From contig CAUORE010000005.1 of assembly GCA_963506915.1 (NCBI GenBank), forward strand, positions 3,991 to 67,990: a stretch of DNA of 64,000 nucleotides. Reading direction: 5' to 3'. Shown here piece after piece: positions 49,723 to 57,888 of this stretch (positions within the stretch are counted from its first letter, which is position 1; every line of letters starts with the position of its first letter). The position numbers were made by a program, and so were the translations under genes. The notes under the pieces were generated by a model. That model ran no database searches and was not told the DNA's origin. It worked only from the letters and a program-made list of their open reading frames with translations. The DNA comes from JABCPE02 sp963506915 (GTDB lineage: Bacteria > Bacteroidota > Bacteroidia > Flavobacteriales > Weeksellaceae).

Positions 49723-51114
49723 ATGAAAATAAAATATTCTGAGCTAATAGACCAGACCTTATATTTCCCACAGGAAGAGTTCAACTATGACAGCGAAAGC
49801 CTGCACTTTCACGGAATCAATCTGATGAATGTGGTGGAGCAGTTCGGGACGCCGCTAAAAATAAGTTACCTTCCAAAAATTTCACAAAACATACAAAGAG
49901 CCAAAAAATGGTTTGCAGAAGCTATCGATAAAAACGACTACAAAAACGGCTACAGATACTGCTACTGCACGAAATCCAGCCATTTTTCTTTCGTTTTAGA
50001 AGAAGCTCTGAAAAATGACATCAGCGTGGAGACTTCCTCTGCATTTGACATTGATATCGTGAAAAAACTCTTTGAAAAAGGGAAAGTAAGCCGAGATATA
50101 GAGGTTATCTGTAATGGTTTTAAAACAGATGATTATCTTGAAAAAATTTCAAACCTTATCAATGATGGTTTTGAGAATGTGATGCCGATAATTGACAATT
50201 ATCGTGAGCTGGACAAACTGACAGAAAGCATCGACAGAACCTTTGGTATCGGTATTCGTATCGCATCAGAGGAAGAACCAAAATTTGAATTTTATACATC
50301 AAGACTGGGAATTGGATACAAGGATATTATCCCTTATTACAGCCAAAAAATCGCAGAACACCCAAATGCAAGGCTGAAAATGCTCCATTTCTTCATCAAT
50401 ACAGGAATAAAAGACACCGCATATTACTGGAACGAATTGTTCAAATGTCTGCGTGTTTATGCTCGTTTGAAGAAAATCGCACCAGAGGTAGATTCCCTAA
50501 ACATAGGTGGAGGACTGCCTATAAAAACTTCTCTTAATTTTGATTATGACTATGAGTATATGATTAACGAAATTGTATCTCAAATCAAGAAATTCTGCGA
50601 AGAAGAAGGCGTGGAAGAACCTAATATTTATACTGAGTTTGGGTCTTTCACAGTTGGAGAAAGCGGTGCCAATCTTTACAAAATCATCAGCCAAAAACGC
50701 CAAAACGATAGAGAAAAATGGGATATGATAGACAGTAGTTTCATGACTACACTGCCTGACACTTGGGCTATTTCCCGCCATTTCATCATGCTTCCACTAA
50801 ACCGATGGGAAGATTCATATGAAAGGGTTTTCTTGGGTGGACTAACCTGTGATTCAGATGATTACTACAATTCTGAACAGCACACCAATGCCATCTACCT
50901 TCCTGTGTTTAGCGATACTAAACCTCTTTATATCGGATTCTTCAATACAGGAGCTTACCAAGAAACCATCAGTGGTTTCGGAGGAGTCCACCATTGTTTG
51001 ATTCCACAGCCGAAACATATTCTCATCAACAGAAATGAAGATGGAGAGCTTGAATATGAGGTATTTAGCGAAGAGCAAAGACCTGAAGATGTCCTAAAAT
51101 TATTAGGTTACTAA
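49723..51114 (+). CDS. speA: Arginine decarboxylase (PLP fold III, flavobacterial type)
   Basis: This PLP enzyme of the Orn/DAP/Arg decarboxylase 2 family should convert arginine to agmatine. The start is chosen at 49723, with the longer frame adding 21 residues without family support. Visible are the PLP lysine in YCYCTKSSHFSFV, the glycine-rich LNIGGGLP, YTEFGSFTVGES, and the late GAYQETISGFGG segment. The length of 463 residues matches flavobacterial SpeA. Unlike many relatives, agmatinase does not follow; it is at 11984 on the other strand. A terminator ends the gene. Confidence 0.85.
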   Translation: MKIKYSELIDQTLYFPQEEFNYDSESLHFHGINLMNVVEQFGTPLKISYLPKISQNIQRAKKWFAEAIDKNDYKNGYRYCYCTKSSHFSFVLEEALKNDISVETSSAFDIDIVKKLFEKGKVSRDIEVICNGFKTDDYLEKISNLINDGFENVMPIIDNYRELDKLTESIDRTFGIGIRIASEEEPKFEFYTSRLGIGYKDIIPYYSQKIAEHPNARLKMLHFFINTGIKDTAYYWNELFKCLRVYARLKKIAPEVDSLNIGGGLPIKTSLNFDYDYEYMINEIVSQIKKFCEEEGVEEPNIYTEFGSFTVGESGANLYKIISQKRQNDREKWDMIDSSFMTTLPDTWAISRHFIMLPLNRWEDSYERVFLGGLTCDSDDYYNSEQHTNAIYLPVFSDTKPLYIGFFNTGAYQETISGFGGVHHCLIPQPKHILINRNEDGELEYEVFSEEQRPEDVLKLLGY

Positions 51115-51120
51115 AAACAC

Positions 51121-51148
51121 AAAAAACCTCCAAAATTTGGAGGTTTTT
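51121..51148. terminator. Bidirectional terminator after speA
   Basis: AAAAACCTCCAAA and its complement TTTGGAGGTTTTT form a nearly loop-free palindrome, with T-rich sequence to the right and A-run to the left. Confidence 0.85.
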
Positions 51149-51167
51149 CTTTTTATATTTAAAAGAT

Positions 51168-52361
51168 TTAATCTAATTCTATCAAAGTAATCTCTGGATA
51201 AATCCCAACTCTCCCATGAAAACCAATAACCCCGAAACCTCTGTTTACATAGAGATATTTTCCCATGCTTTCGTATAAATCTATCCATTTTTTATAGCGA
51301 TACTGCACTGGCGACCATTTCACATTTTTCAAATCAAGACCAAACTGCATTCCGTGCGTATGCCCAGACAGAGTCAGCTGAATATCAGAGGGATGGGTCT
51401 TTACCACTGCATCAAAATGCGTAGGGTCGTGTGACATCAGTATTTTCACAGCATCCACGGGAACACCTTTTACAGCTTTATCCAAATCACCAAACTGAGG
51501 GAAAGGCGGCTCTCCCCAGTTTTCCACCCCTAAAAGATAGATTTTTTCGCCATTTCTTTCAAAAACTTTATGCTCATTTCGGAGCATTTCAAAACCTGCT
51601 TGTTTCTGATAATCAATTAGTTTTGGAACATTTTGTTTTTGTTCCTCACTCGTATTCCATTGCCCATAAAATCCATAATCGTGATTTCCCAAAACAGAAA
51701 ACTTCCCATCTTTAGCCTTAATTTGAGAAAACAAAGATATAAAAGGCTTAAATTCATCCGCATAATTATTCACCATATCTCCTGTAAATAACACTAAATC
51801 AGGTTTTTGCTCATTGATTAAATCTATAGCGTGCTGCAGTTTGGAAGGGTCAGAAAAACTCCCACTGTGAACATCGGAAATTTGGACAATTCTATAACCT
51901 TTGAAACTTTTAGGAAGATTTTTAAATTTTAATTTTACCTTTCTTAAAATATGGCGATATTTCCCAAAAATAATGCCATCCACCACAGCAAGAGAAAGCA
52001 GAATAGTACCGCCCAAAGCCATCAAACCAAGGAACTTTCTCCTCTCTGGATAGTGATTTTCCTTGGCAGAAAAAGTCTGAACCAAATACTTCCCAAACCG
52101 AAGAATATCATCCACCAAAAGAAAAAGAACCATAACCAGTTTTGGAACAATGAATATCATCACAATGTTCATCATAAAAGGAACTTTGGAGGAATCTGGC
52201 CTGATAACAGCAAAATAGAAAATAACCGCATAAATCAGGGCATTAACCATGATATATCCTCCTCTGATAAAAGAATTCTGAGTCAAACTCTTAACTCCCT
52301 GATAAACATATATTTCTAAGACTACAAAAATCCCAAAGAGAAGTAAAAATTGTTTTTGCAT
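51168..52361 (-). CDS. Membrane-anchored metallophosphoesterase
   Basis: A 397-residue protein with four to five N-terminal membrane segments (about 1-130) and a calcineurin-like phosphoesterase domain afterwards: VQISDVHSGSF (metal ligands D, H), LFTGDMVNN, LGNHDYGFYG and TLSGHTHGMQFG at the end. This arrangement resembles YkuE- and UDP-2,3-diacylglucosamine-hydrolase-like membrane enzymes that work on lipids or nucleotides. It is convergent with speA and has no partner genes. The substrate is unknown. Confidence 0.85.
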   Translation of the reverse strand: MQKQFLLLFGIFVVLEIYVYQGVKSLTQNSFIRGGYIMVNALIYAVIFYFAVIRPDSSKVPFMMNIVMIFIVPKLVMVLFLLVDDILRFGKYLVQTFSAKENHYPERRKFLGLMALGGTILLSLAVVDGIIFGKYRHILRKVKLKFKNLPKSFKGYRIVQISDVHSGSFSDPSKLQHAIDLINEQKPDLVLFTGDMVNNYADEFKPFISLFSQIKAKDGKFSVLGNHDYGFYGQWNTSEEQKQNVPKLIDYQKQAGFEMLRNEHKVFERNGEKIYLLGVENWGEPPFPQFGDLDKAVKGVPVDAVKILMSHDPTHFDAVVKTHPSDIQLTLSGHTHGMQFGLDLKNVKWSPVQYRYKKWIDLYESMGKYLYVNRGFGVIGFHGRVGIYPEITLIELD

Positions 52362-52459
52362 AAGTTTTTAAAAATATAAATATTATTCAAAACAACACAC
52401 CAGCATAGATTTATGCTGATGTGGTTTTTATAGTTTTTGTATAAAAAAAGTATTAATTA

Positions 52460-53527
52460 TTAAGGCATTTTGTAAACGAATGCATTGATATTCATCCCTG
52501 CACCCACAGAACACATCACTACATAATCTCCTTTTTTCATGCTGTGTCCCTCCATTTTACCTTTCGTAATGAGGTCATACATCGTAGGAATACTCGCCAC
52601 AGAAGTATTTCCCATTTCTTGGATAATCATAGGAGTGATGTTATGGTCATATTCATTTTTGCCATAGAGTTTATAGAGTCTTGGGATAATTGCATAGTCC
52701 ATTTTAGCATTAGCCTGATGGATTAGAATTTTTTCTACATCATCTATGCCAATTCCCGCAGCATCGATAGTTTCCTTAATTGCAGGAGGAACATTGGTCA
52801 AAACATATTCATAAATTTTTCTTCCTGCCATTCTGATATATTTTTTCTTAGGGTCATGGTCTCTATTCAGAGAACAATCCATATCCAAATAAGTAATTTC
52901 TTCCTGATTATCACAAATAGTCGCCGAAGAAATCAATCCCACTGTTTCATCATCTGTTGCTTTTACAACCACAGCACCTGCGCCATCCGCAAAAATCATT
53001 CTATTTCTGTCATATGGATCCAACGCTCGGCTCGGCGTTTCAGAACCTACCACAAGAATAGTTTTGGCTTTTCCTGCCTTTATGAGAGAATCCGCCAAAA
53101 TCATAGATTCCACCCAACCAGGACAACCAAAAATCATATCATAATTTACACATTTTCTGTTCTTTATGCCAAGTTTATGCTTTATTCTTGTAGACATAGA
53201 AGGCATAAAGCTACTTATCCCATCTACATTGATTTCTCCAAAATTACTCGCACAGATAATGTAATCTAGGGTTTCGCGGTCTATTCCAGCATCTTGGATA
53301 GCTATTTCAGAAGCTTTTGTAGCAATATCAGAATTGTTTTCATCATCATTAACATACCTACGGCGTTCAATTTCAGTGATTTCTACAAATTTTTTGACAA
53401 TTTCCTCATTAGGTTTGTCTATAATTTTTCCATTTTCATCATAGAAAACAGCATCTAAGAAATAATTTCCATCAATAACTCTCTCTGGAATATAAGATCC
53501 TGAACCTATGATTATAGTATTTGGCAT
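52460..53527 (-). CDS. 3-oxoacyl-[acyl-carrier-protein] synthase III family protein
   Basis: KAS III enzymes condense acyl-CoA with malonyl-ACP. The 355-residue protein has the catalytic Cys in MIFGCPGWVESM, the His in ILIHQANAKM and the Asn in IQEMGNTSVASIPT. It is some 25 residues longer than E. coli FabH because of an insertion at about 30-50 (YDENGKIIDKPNEE, after FLDAVF). A second KAS III in this group often works in specialised lipid synthesis rather than initiation, but no such neighbours are found here. It has a 305-base upstream region with a promoter box at 53660. Confidence 0.85.
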   Translation of the reverse strand: MPNTIIIGSGSYIPERVIDGNYFLDAVFYDENGKIIDKPNEEIVKKFVEITEIERRRYVNDDENNSDIATKASEIAIQDAGIDRETLDYIICASNFGEINVDGISSFMPSMSTRIKHKLGIKNRKCVNYDMIFGCPGWVESMILADSLIKAGKAKTILVVGSETPSRALDPYDRNRMIFADGAGAVVVKATDDETVGLISSATICDNQEEITYLDMDCSLNRDHDPKKKYIRMAGRKIYEYVLTNVPPAIKETIDAAGIGIDDVEKILIHQANAKMDYAIIPRLYKLYGKNEYDHNITPMIIQEMGNTSVASIPTMYDLITKGKMEGHSMKKGDYVVMCSVGAGMNINAFVYKMP

Positions 53528-53659
53528 AATTGTGATTTTTTTAGTTTATTGTAAAATTCCTAAAGGATAGCACTACTACCCTACTCATATAAATAAGGAT
53601 TTATAAATTTTATAGCACAAAAATTACAAAAAATAAATAGCCTTACTCAAAATTGTTAG

Positions 53660-53667
53660 CAAATATA
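53660..53667 (-). promoter_or_regulatory. Promoter -7 box for the KAS III gene
   Basis: Reads TATATTTG on the minus strand, with a leader of about 125 bases to the start at 53527, longer than that of neighbouring genes. Confidence 0.4.
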
Positions 53668-53803
53668 CAATAATAAATTAAATAATTATTGATTTATCAG
53701 AGGGAAAAAATATATTTGGTATAATATCTTTTTTATTAGAGAATTAAATTCATTTATAAACTCTATTTTTCATCAAAAATTTCATCCCTTACAAAGTTAC
53801 AAA

Positions 53804-53827
53804 AAAGCCTCCCAAAAAGGAAGGCTT
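53804..53827 (-). terminator. Terminator after rny
   Basis: AAGCCT and AGGCTT arms with a central CC/GG extension, followed by a T-run on the minus strand, six bases past the stop at 53833. Confidence 0.75.
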
Positions 53828-53832
53828 CAAAA

Positions 53833-55395
53833 TTATCTTGCTATATTTACCGCTCTCGTTTCACGGATTACTGTTACTTTTACTTGTCCTGGGTAAGTTA
53901 GTTCGTTTTGTATTTTCTCTGAAATATCATACGAAAGCTGATGAGCTCTTTCATCATTTACCTTGCTGCTCTCTACCATTACTCTCAGTTCCCTACCTGC
54001 TTGTATCGCAAACGCATTAGAAACACCATCAAAACTTAATGCTGCTGCTTCTAAATCTTTCAATCTTTGGATATATGATTCTAGAACTTGTCTTCTCGCT
54101 CCTGGTCTTGCCCCTGAGATAGCATCGGCTACCTGAACAATTGGAGATAATAAAGAAGTCATTTCTATCTCATCGTGGTGTGCACCGATAGCATTAACAA
54201 CCTCTGGATTTTCTCCAAATTTCTCTGCCCACTGCATCCCTAAAAGCGCGTGTGGCAGCTCAGATTCTTCCTCTGGAACTTTTCCTATATCGTGCAATAG
54301 CCCTGCTCTTTTAGCTAATTTTACATTTAATCCCAGCTCCGCAGCCATAGTAGCTGCTATATTTGCCACCTCTCTAGAGTGCTGTAACAGGTTTTGCCCA
54401 TAGGAAGAACGATATTTCATTCTACCTACTATTTTCACAAGTTCTGGATGAAGCCCATGAATACCCAAGTCTATTATCGTTCTCTTACCTACTTCTATGA
54501 TTTCTTCTTCTATCTGTTTGCGGGTTTTTTCTACAACTTCTTCTATCCTTGCAGGGTGAATTCTACCATCGGTAACGAGTCTATGAAGCGAAAGGCGTGC
54601 AATCTCCCTTCTTACAGGGTCAAAACACGAAAGCAAAATAGCTTCTGGCGTATCATCCACTATAATTTCCACGCCTGTAGCAGATTCCAAAGCACGGATA
54701 TTTCGCCCCTCTCTACCGATAATTCTTCCTTTAACCTCATCAGATTCTATATTAAATACCGAAACTGAATTCTCAATCGCCTGCTCTGTCCCGATTCTCT
54801 GAATGGTCTGAATAACAATTTTTCTTGCTTCGTTTTTCGCATTCATCTGAGCCTCTTCCATTATGTTCTGTACATAAGCCTGGGCTCTGGTTTTCGCTTC
54901 TGCTCTTAGAGATTCTACCAATTCTTTTTTGGCCTCTTCTGCAGAATAGTTAGATATTTTTTCCAGCATTTCTACTTTTTGAGAAATAGCTTCATTGAGT
55001 TCTGCTTGTTTTTTATCAACGATTTCGGATTTTCTTTGATACTCAGTCTGTTGTTTTTCTAAATCCTTTTCTAGTCTAGAAACTTTACTGAGTTCGTCAT
55101 TCAGCTTGCTTTCTTTATCCTTCGCTCTTTTCTCTATTTCCTGCATTTTTTTCTCACGAGCTTGGATATTGGCATCATGCTCTGTTTTTAGTTCTAAAAA
55201 TTTTTCTTTTGCCTGAACTATTCTCTCTTTCTTTATAGATTCTGCTTGTACATTGGCATTTTGAATAATATTCTCTGCACTTTGTTTAGCATCTTTTATA
55301 ATGAAATTAGCTTTGGAATTTGTGGCTTTCCTTGAATAAAGAATTCCTCCCAAAGCTCCGACTACAAGACCTATTATGATATAAATTATCTCCAT
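53833..55395 (-). CDS. rny: Ribonuclease Y
   Basis: RNase Y is a membrane-anchored endoribonuclease that initiates mRNA decay in many bacteria without RNase E. The 520-residue protein has an N-terminal membrane helix (about 3-20), a long coiled coil (about 30-190), a KH domain (GRIIGREGRNIRALESATGVE, about 225-245) and the catalytic HD domain (AGLLHDIGKVPEE, about residue 366). It is transcribed leftwards, and the 6S-like RNA and zapA are immediately upstream on the same strand; the gap to the RNA is about 77 bases. Confidence 0.95.
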   Translation of the reverse strand: MEIIYIIIGLVVGALGGILYSRKATNSKANFIIKDAKQSAENIIQNANVQAESIKKERIVQAKEKFLELKTEHDANIQAREKKMQEIEKRAKDKESKLNDELSKVSRLEKDLEKQQTEYQRKSEIVDKKQAELNEAISQKVEMLEKISNYSAEEAKKELVESLRAEAKTRAQAYVQNIMEEAQMNAKNEARKIVIQTIQRIGTEQAIENSVSVFNIESDEVKGRIIGREGRNIRALESATGVEIIVDDTPEAILLSCFDPVRREIARLSLHRLVTDGRIHPARIEEVVEKTRKQIEEEIIEVGKRTIIDLGIHGLHPELVKIVGRMKYRSSYGQNLLQHSREVANIAATMAAELGLNVKLAKRAGLLHDIGKVPEEESELPHALLGMQWAEKFGENPEVVNAIGAHHDEIEMTSLLSPIVQVADAISGARPGARRQVLESYIQRLKDLEAAALSFDGVSNAFAIQAGRELRVMVESSKVNDERAHQLSYDISEKIQNELTYPGQVKVTVIRETRAVNIAR

Positions 55396-55472
55396 TATCT
55401 ATTAACTATTTTATTATTTTTCTTTCCAATATTTTTACAAAAAACCCACAATAATCCATTTGTGATATTAGA

Positions 55473-55585
55473 GTAAACTCCCTATCAACACGATTTGAGC
55501 TTATTTCTACTCTCTGTAATCCGACAAGATGACGGCACGCCATTGAGCAGACCTTTACTCGGTAATTGTTTAGCGTTGAGTTTAC
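55473..55585 (-). ncRNA. ssrS: 6S RNA candidate (6S-Flavo type)
   Basis: The closing stem is formed by GTAAACTC (55473-55480) and GAGTTTAC (55578-55585), eight perfect base pairs, enclosing about 97 bases with an irregular, open middle. Its place, downstream of zapA on the same strand, is the zapA-ssrS order of many bacteria, and the flavobacterial 6S family (6S-Flavo, Rfam) is found in just this kind of setting. The length (about 113 bases for the enclosed hairpin) is short, so ends may lie further out. The strand is inferred from zapA. A covariance-model search with the 6S-Flavo model would confirm or refute it. 6S RNA sequesters RNA polymerase with housekeeping sigma. Confidence 0.6.
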
Positions 55586-55620
55586 CTAAATAAAGTTAGA
55601 ATTATTGCAGGCTTCATTTA

Positions 55621-55920
55621 TTATTCTTTCTTATCCTCTTCCAGCTCCTTCAAAAAATTTATTACTTCTTTCAGCTTTTCATCAGCTTCTTTCAGCTCTC
55701 TATCTTTTTTCTGTAAATTAAACTCTGCATTTATCATAAGCCTAAGAGCAGTCATCGCGAGAGCATCCTGTTTGTCTTTGGTAGCATAGTTATTCTCCAT
55801 CTCCTTTATTGTCATCTCTATATTTTTCCCTATTCTACGCACCACTTCCTCCTGCTCTGGGGTGATATACATCGCATAATACCTCCCTGCTATGTTTATT
55901 CTTATTTCCTGCTGAGCCAT
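55621..55920 (-). CDS. zapA: Cell division protein ZapA
   Basis: ZapA stabilises FtsZ protofilament bundles at the division septum. The 99-residue protein begins EIRINIAGRYYAMYITPEQEEVVRRIGKN in pieces and continues with an amphipathic coiled-coil helix (LRLMINAEFNLQKKDRELKEADEKL). The start codon overlaps the stop of the upstream coiled-coil gene by one base (TAATG), so the two are translationally coupled. The 6S-like RNA lies 35 bases beyond the stop, which probably belongs to the same primary transcript. Confidence 0.85.
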   Translation of the reverse strand: MAQQEIRINIAGRYYAMYITPEQEEVVRRIGKNIEMTIKEMENNYATKDKQDALAMTALRLMINAEFNLQKKDRELKEADEKLKEVINFLKELEEDKKE

Positions 55921-56222
55921 TACATTCCTGTATTTCTAAGATAAGCTATACATGCATCAATTTCCTTAATCAGTTTATTGATGTGATTTTTCATCAATCT
56001 ATTATGGTCTGGATTACCAGAAATTGCTGAAATCAATTTTATCTTTTTTTGTTCCTCCTTCAACTCCTGATTTTCTCTCTGCTCCTCTTCATATTTCCCT
56101 TTCAGCAAATCATATTTTTTCTGCAAATCCTCATATTCTTTTGATAATTCTTTATAATCCTTATTGATTTTTAGAATTTTATCCCTTAATACAGAAAAAT
56201 TTTTATCTAAATCTACTGACAT
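55920..56222 (-). CDS. Small coiled-coil protein, zapA partner
   Basis: A 100-residue almost entirely helical protein with heptad-like patterns (KNFSVLRDKILKINKDYKELSKEYEDLQKKYDLLKGK in pieces), no signal peptide, and a C-terminal end with IDACIAYLRNTGM. It is the first gene of a zapA unit, with one-base overlap. The resemblance to ZapB or other divisome coiled coils is only in architecture. In Bacteroidota a coiled-coil gene before zapA is common in my memory, which supports a division role. It has a TAATTTTG box 30 bases upstream. Confidence 0.65.
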   Translation of the reverse strand: MSVDLDKNFSVLRDKILKINKDYKELSKEYEDLQKKYDLLKGKYEEEQRENQELKEEQKKIKLISAISGNPDHNRLMKNHINKLIKEIDACIAYLRNTGM

Positions 56223-56251
56223 CTCCAGAAGTTTGTTCTAACCTTAATACG

Positions 56252-56259
56252 CAAAATTA
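56252..56259 (-). promoter_or_regulatory. Promoter -7 box for the coiled-coil-zapA-6S unit
   Basis: Reads TAATTTTG on the minus strand, a TAnnTTTG match. Confidence 0.45.
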
Positions 56260-56298
56260 CAATTTTTTTTGGATTTTTACTAAATTTTAAATAAAAAA

Positions 56299-56321
56299 CC
56301 ATAAACTTTCGTCTATGGCTC
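56299..56321 (-). terminator. Weak terminator after porT
   Basis: A short stem (ACCATA and TATGGC-like arms) with a T-run on the minus strand, just beyond the porT stop at 56327. Confidence 0.45.
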
Positions 56322-56326
56322 TCTTT

Positions 56327-57067
56327 TTATTCAAATTTTAAAACAAACATCAGTGCATTTGTTTTTAAGGAAGACATTGTCCCTGCCCAGTAGTTAGGCG
56401 TTGTCGCATTATCCTGCACCAGTTCGTTGTTTATTAAGAATGTTCCTCGTATGGCAGGAGTAAGTTTAAATTTAGAAAAATAAAACTGTATTCCTATCTC
56501 CGCTGACCAAGCAAAATTATTCGTTCTCGTTCTAAAAGTCCCTTGCAGATTGTCATTCACACTTTTTTCATTAGATTGTAAATTTACCAGCCAATTCACC
56601 CCTCCCGCTGCGTAAGGACGAGAGTTAAACCATCTATTCCCATGAAGTTCCAGCATTACAGGAACATCTACATAAGTGGATTTCACCTTTCTCAAAGTAT
56701 ATAAATCTCTATCCGCAGGATTCACCGCTAAAACCGCTGCATTTTTAAAAGTAAGCTCCCTCTCCACGAACTGAATTCCTGGTTCCAGCCTGATATCCAG
56801 ATAATCATTGATTTTCATTCTTCCTATAAGTCCAGCTCCGAATCCCAAAGAATTTCTCACTATCACAGGGCTGTTATGCTCCGAAAATCCGTTCGCCAGC
56901 TTCACTTTATAATCAAAACTATTGGCATTGAGATAAAACCCATAGCTGTACTTGTCCTCATCTATCCACTCCAGCCTGTCCGGTCTGTCTCTGATGTTAA
57001 ACAGCGACTGCGCGTCCGACATTGAAAAAAGTCCAAACAATGATAATACTCCAAACAATTTTTTCAT
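56327..57067 (-). CDS. porT: PorT/SprT family outer membrane protein of the type IX secretion system
   Basis: PorT is an outer membrane beta-barrel protein required for the type IX secretion system of Bacteroidota, which exports surface adhesins and enzymes. The 246-residue protein has a signal peptide (about 1-19, ending SDAQ) and the barrel strands KYSYGFYLNANSFDYKVK and LGFGAGLIGRMKINDYLDIRLEPGIQF. It is directly behind ubiE, the order found in many flavobacteria. It is the only T9SS gene recognised here. A weak terminator follows it. Confidence 0.85.
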   Translation of the reverse strand: MKKLFGVLSLFGLFSMSDAQSLFNIRDRPDRLEWIDEDKYSYGFYLNANSFDYKVKLANGFSEHNSPVIVRNSLGFGAGLIGRMKINDYLDIRLEPGIQFVERELTFKNAAVLAVNPADRDLYTLRKVKSTYVDVPVMLELHGNRWFNSRPYAAGGVNWLVNLQSNEKSVNDNLQGTFRTRTNNFAWSAEIGIQFYFSKFKLTPAIRGTFLINNELVQDNATTPNYWAGTMSSLKTNALMFVLKFE

Positions 57068-57068
57068 C

Positions 57069-57800
57069 TTATTTTTTTGCTTTATAAATTGTTACAATTC
57101 CTAAACTTAATTTTTTGTACTCCACTTTTGAAAACCCCAAATCTAATAAAATATTTTTCATTCTCTCCCCACAAGGAAAATTCTGCACAGAGTCTGGCAG
57201 ATAGGCATACGCCTCCTTTTCACCAGAAATCATCTTTGCTAAAAATGGAAGCACTTTCCTAAAATAAAAATTATACAAAGGCGACAAAACTCCCTCCATT
57301 CTTGAAAATTCTAAAATATAGACATTTCCATTTTCCTTGACCACTCGCCTCAGCTCACTTAGACCTTTTTCTAAGTTTTCAAAATTCCTTACTCCAAATC
57401 CAACGCTCACAGCATCGAATTTATTACTTTCAAAAGGTAAATTTTCTGCATTTGCTTTCTGAATGGTTATGTCAGCTCCCAGCTCTTTGATTTTTTTATC
57501 AGCCAAATTGAGCATTTCTTGGGACAAATCCACAGCAGTTATTTTCACTCTGAATTTTTTCCAAAGCGCTATTGCCAGTTCGCCCGTTCCTGTGGCAACA
57601 TCCAGAATTTGTTTCGGGTCATCGCTCTGCATCCAGTTCACTAAGCTTTTTCGCCACAAAAGGTCTATCCGAAGCGAAAACAAGCGATTAAAGAAATCAT
57701 ATCTTGGAGCTATTCTATCAAACATATTTTCCACTCTCAAAGTTTTATTTGAGGCAGAACCATCTACTTTTGTATTTAAGTTCGATTGATTTTCAAGCAT
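57069..57800 (-). CDS. ubiE: Demethylmenaquinone methyltransferase (UbiE/MenG)
   Basis: The SAM-dependent methyltransferase makes menaquinone from demethylmenaquinone in the respiratory quinone pathway. The 243-residue protein has the FDRIAPRYDFFNRLFSL motif, the SAM-binding ILDVATGTGELAIAL and the GFGVRNFENLEKGL segment typical of this family. Menaquinone is the quinone of flavobacteria, so MenG is the likely function and UbiE activity the less likely one. It ends one base before porT on the same strand. A TATATTTG box is about 36 bases upstream. Confidence 0.95.
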   Translation of the reverse strand: MLENQSNLNTKVDGSASNKTLRVENMFDRIAPRYDFFNRLFSLRIDLLWRKSLVNWMQSDDPKQILDVATGTGELAIALWKKFRVKITAVDLSQEMLNLADKKIKELGADITIQKANAENLPFESNKFDAVSVGFGVRNFENLEKGLSELRRVVKENGNVYILEFSRMEGVLSPLYNFYFRKVLPFLAKMISGEKEAYAYLPDSVQNFPCGERMKNILLDLGFSKVEYKKLSLGIVTIYKAKK

Positions 57801-57836
57801 TTAAAAACAACATATCTTTCAAAATATATTCGGCGG

Positions 57837-57844
57837 CAAATATA
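57837..57844 (-). promoter_or_regulatory. Promoter -7 box for ubiE-porT
   Basis: Reads TATATTTG on the minus strand, within 40 bases of the ubiE start at 57800. Confidence 0.45.
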
Positions 57845-57888
57845 TCACAAAAAAAATCAAATTATCATTAAAAGAAGCCTTTTTCCGA

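Larger units (their letters stand above)
53528..53832. other. 305-base intergenic region between KAS III and rny
   Basis: An AT-rich stretch without a coding frame or RNA signature that I could recognise. It holds a minus-strand -7 box (53660-53667) for the KAS III gene and the rny terminator (53804-53827). The remainder is low-complexity A/T sequence. Confidence 0.6.

Noticed and set aside
52460..53527. Housekeeping FabH of the rpmF-plsX-fabH operon
   Set aside because: The length, insertion and lack of rpmF or plsX neighbours make an accessory KAS III more likely.
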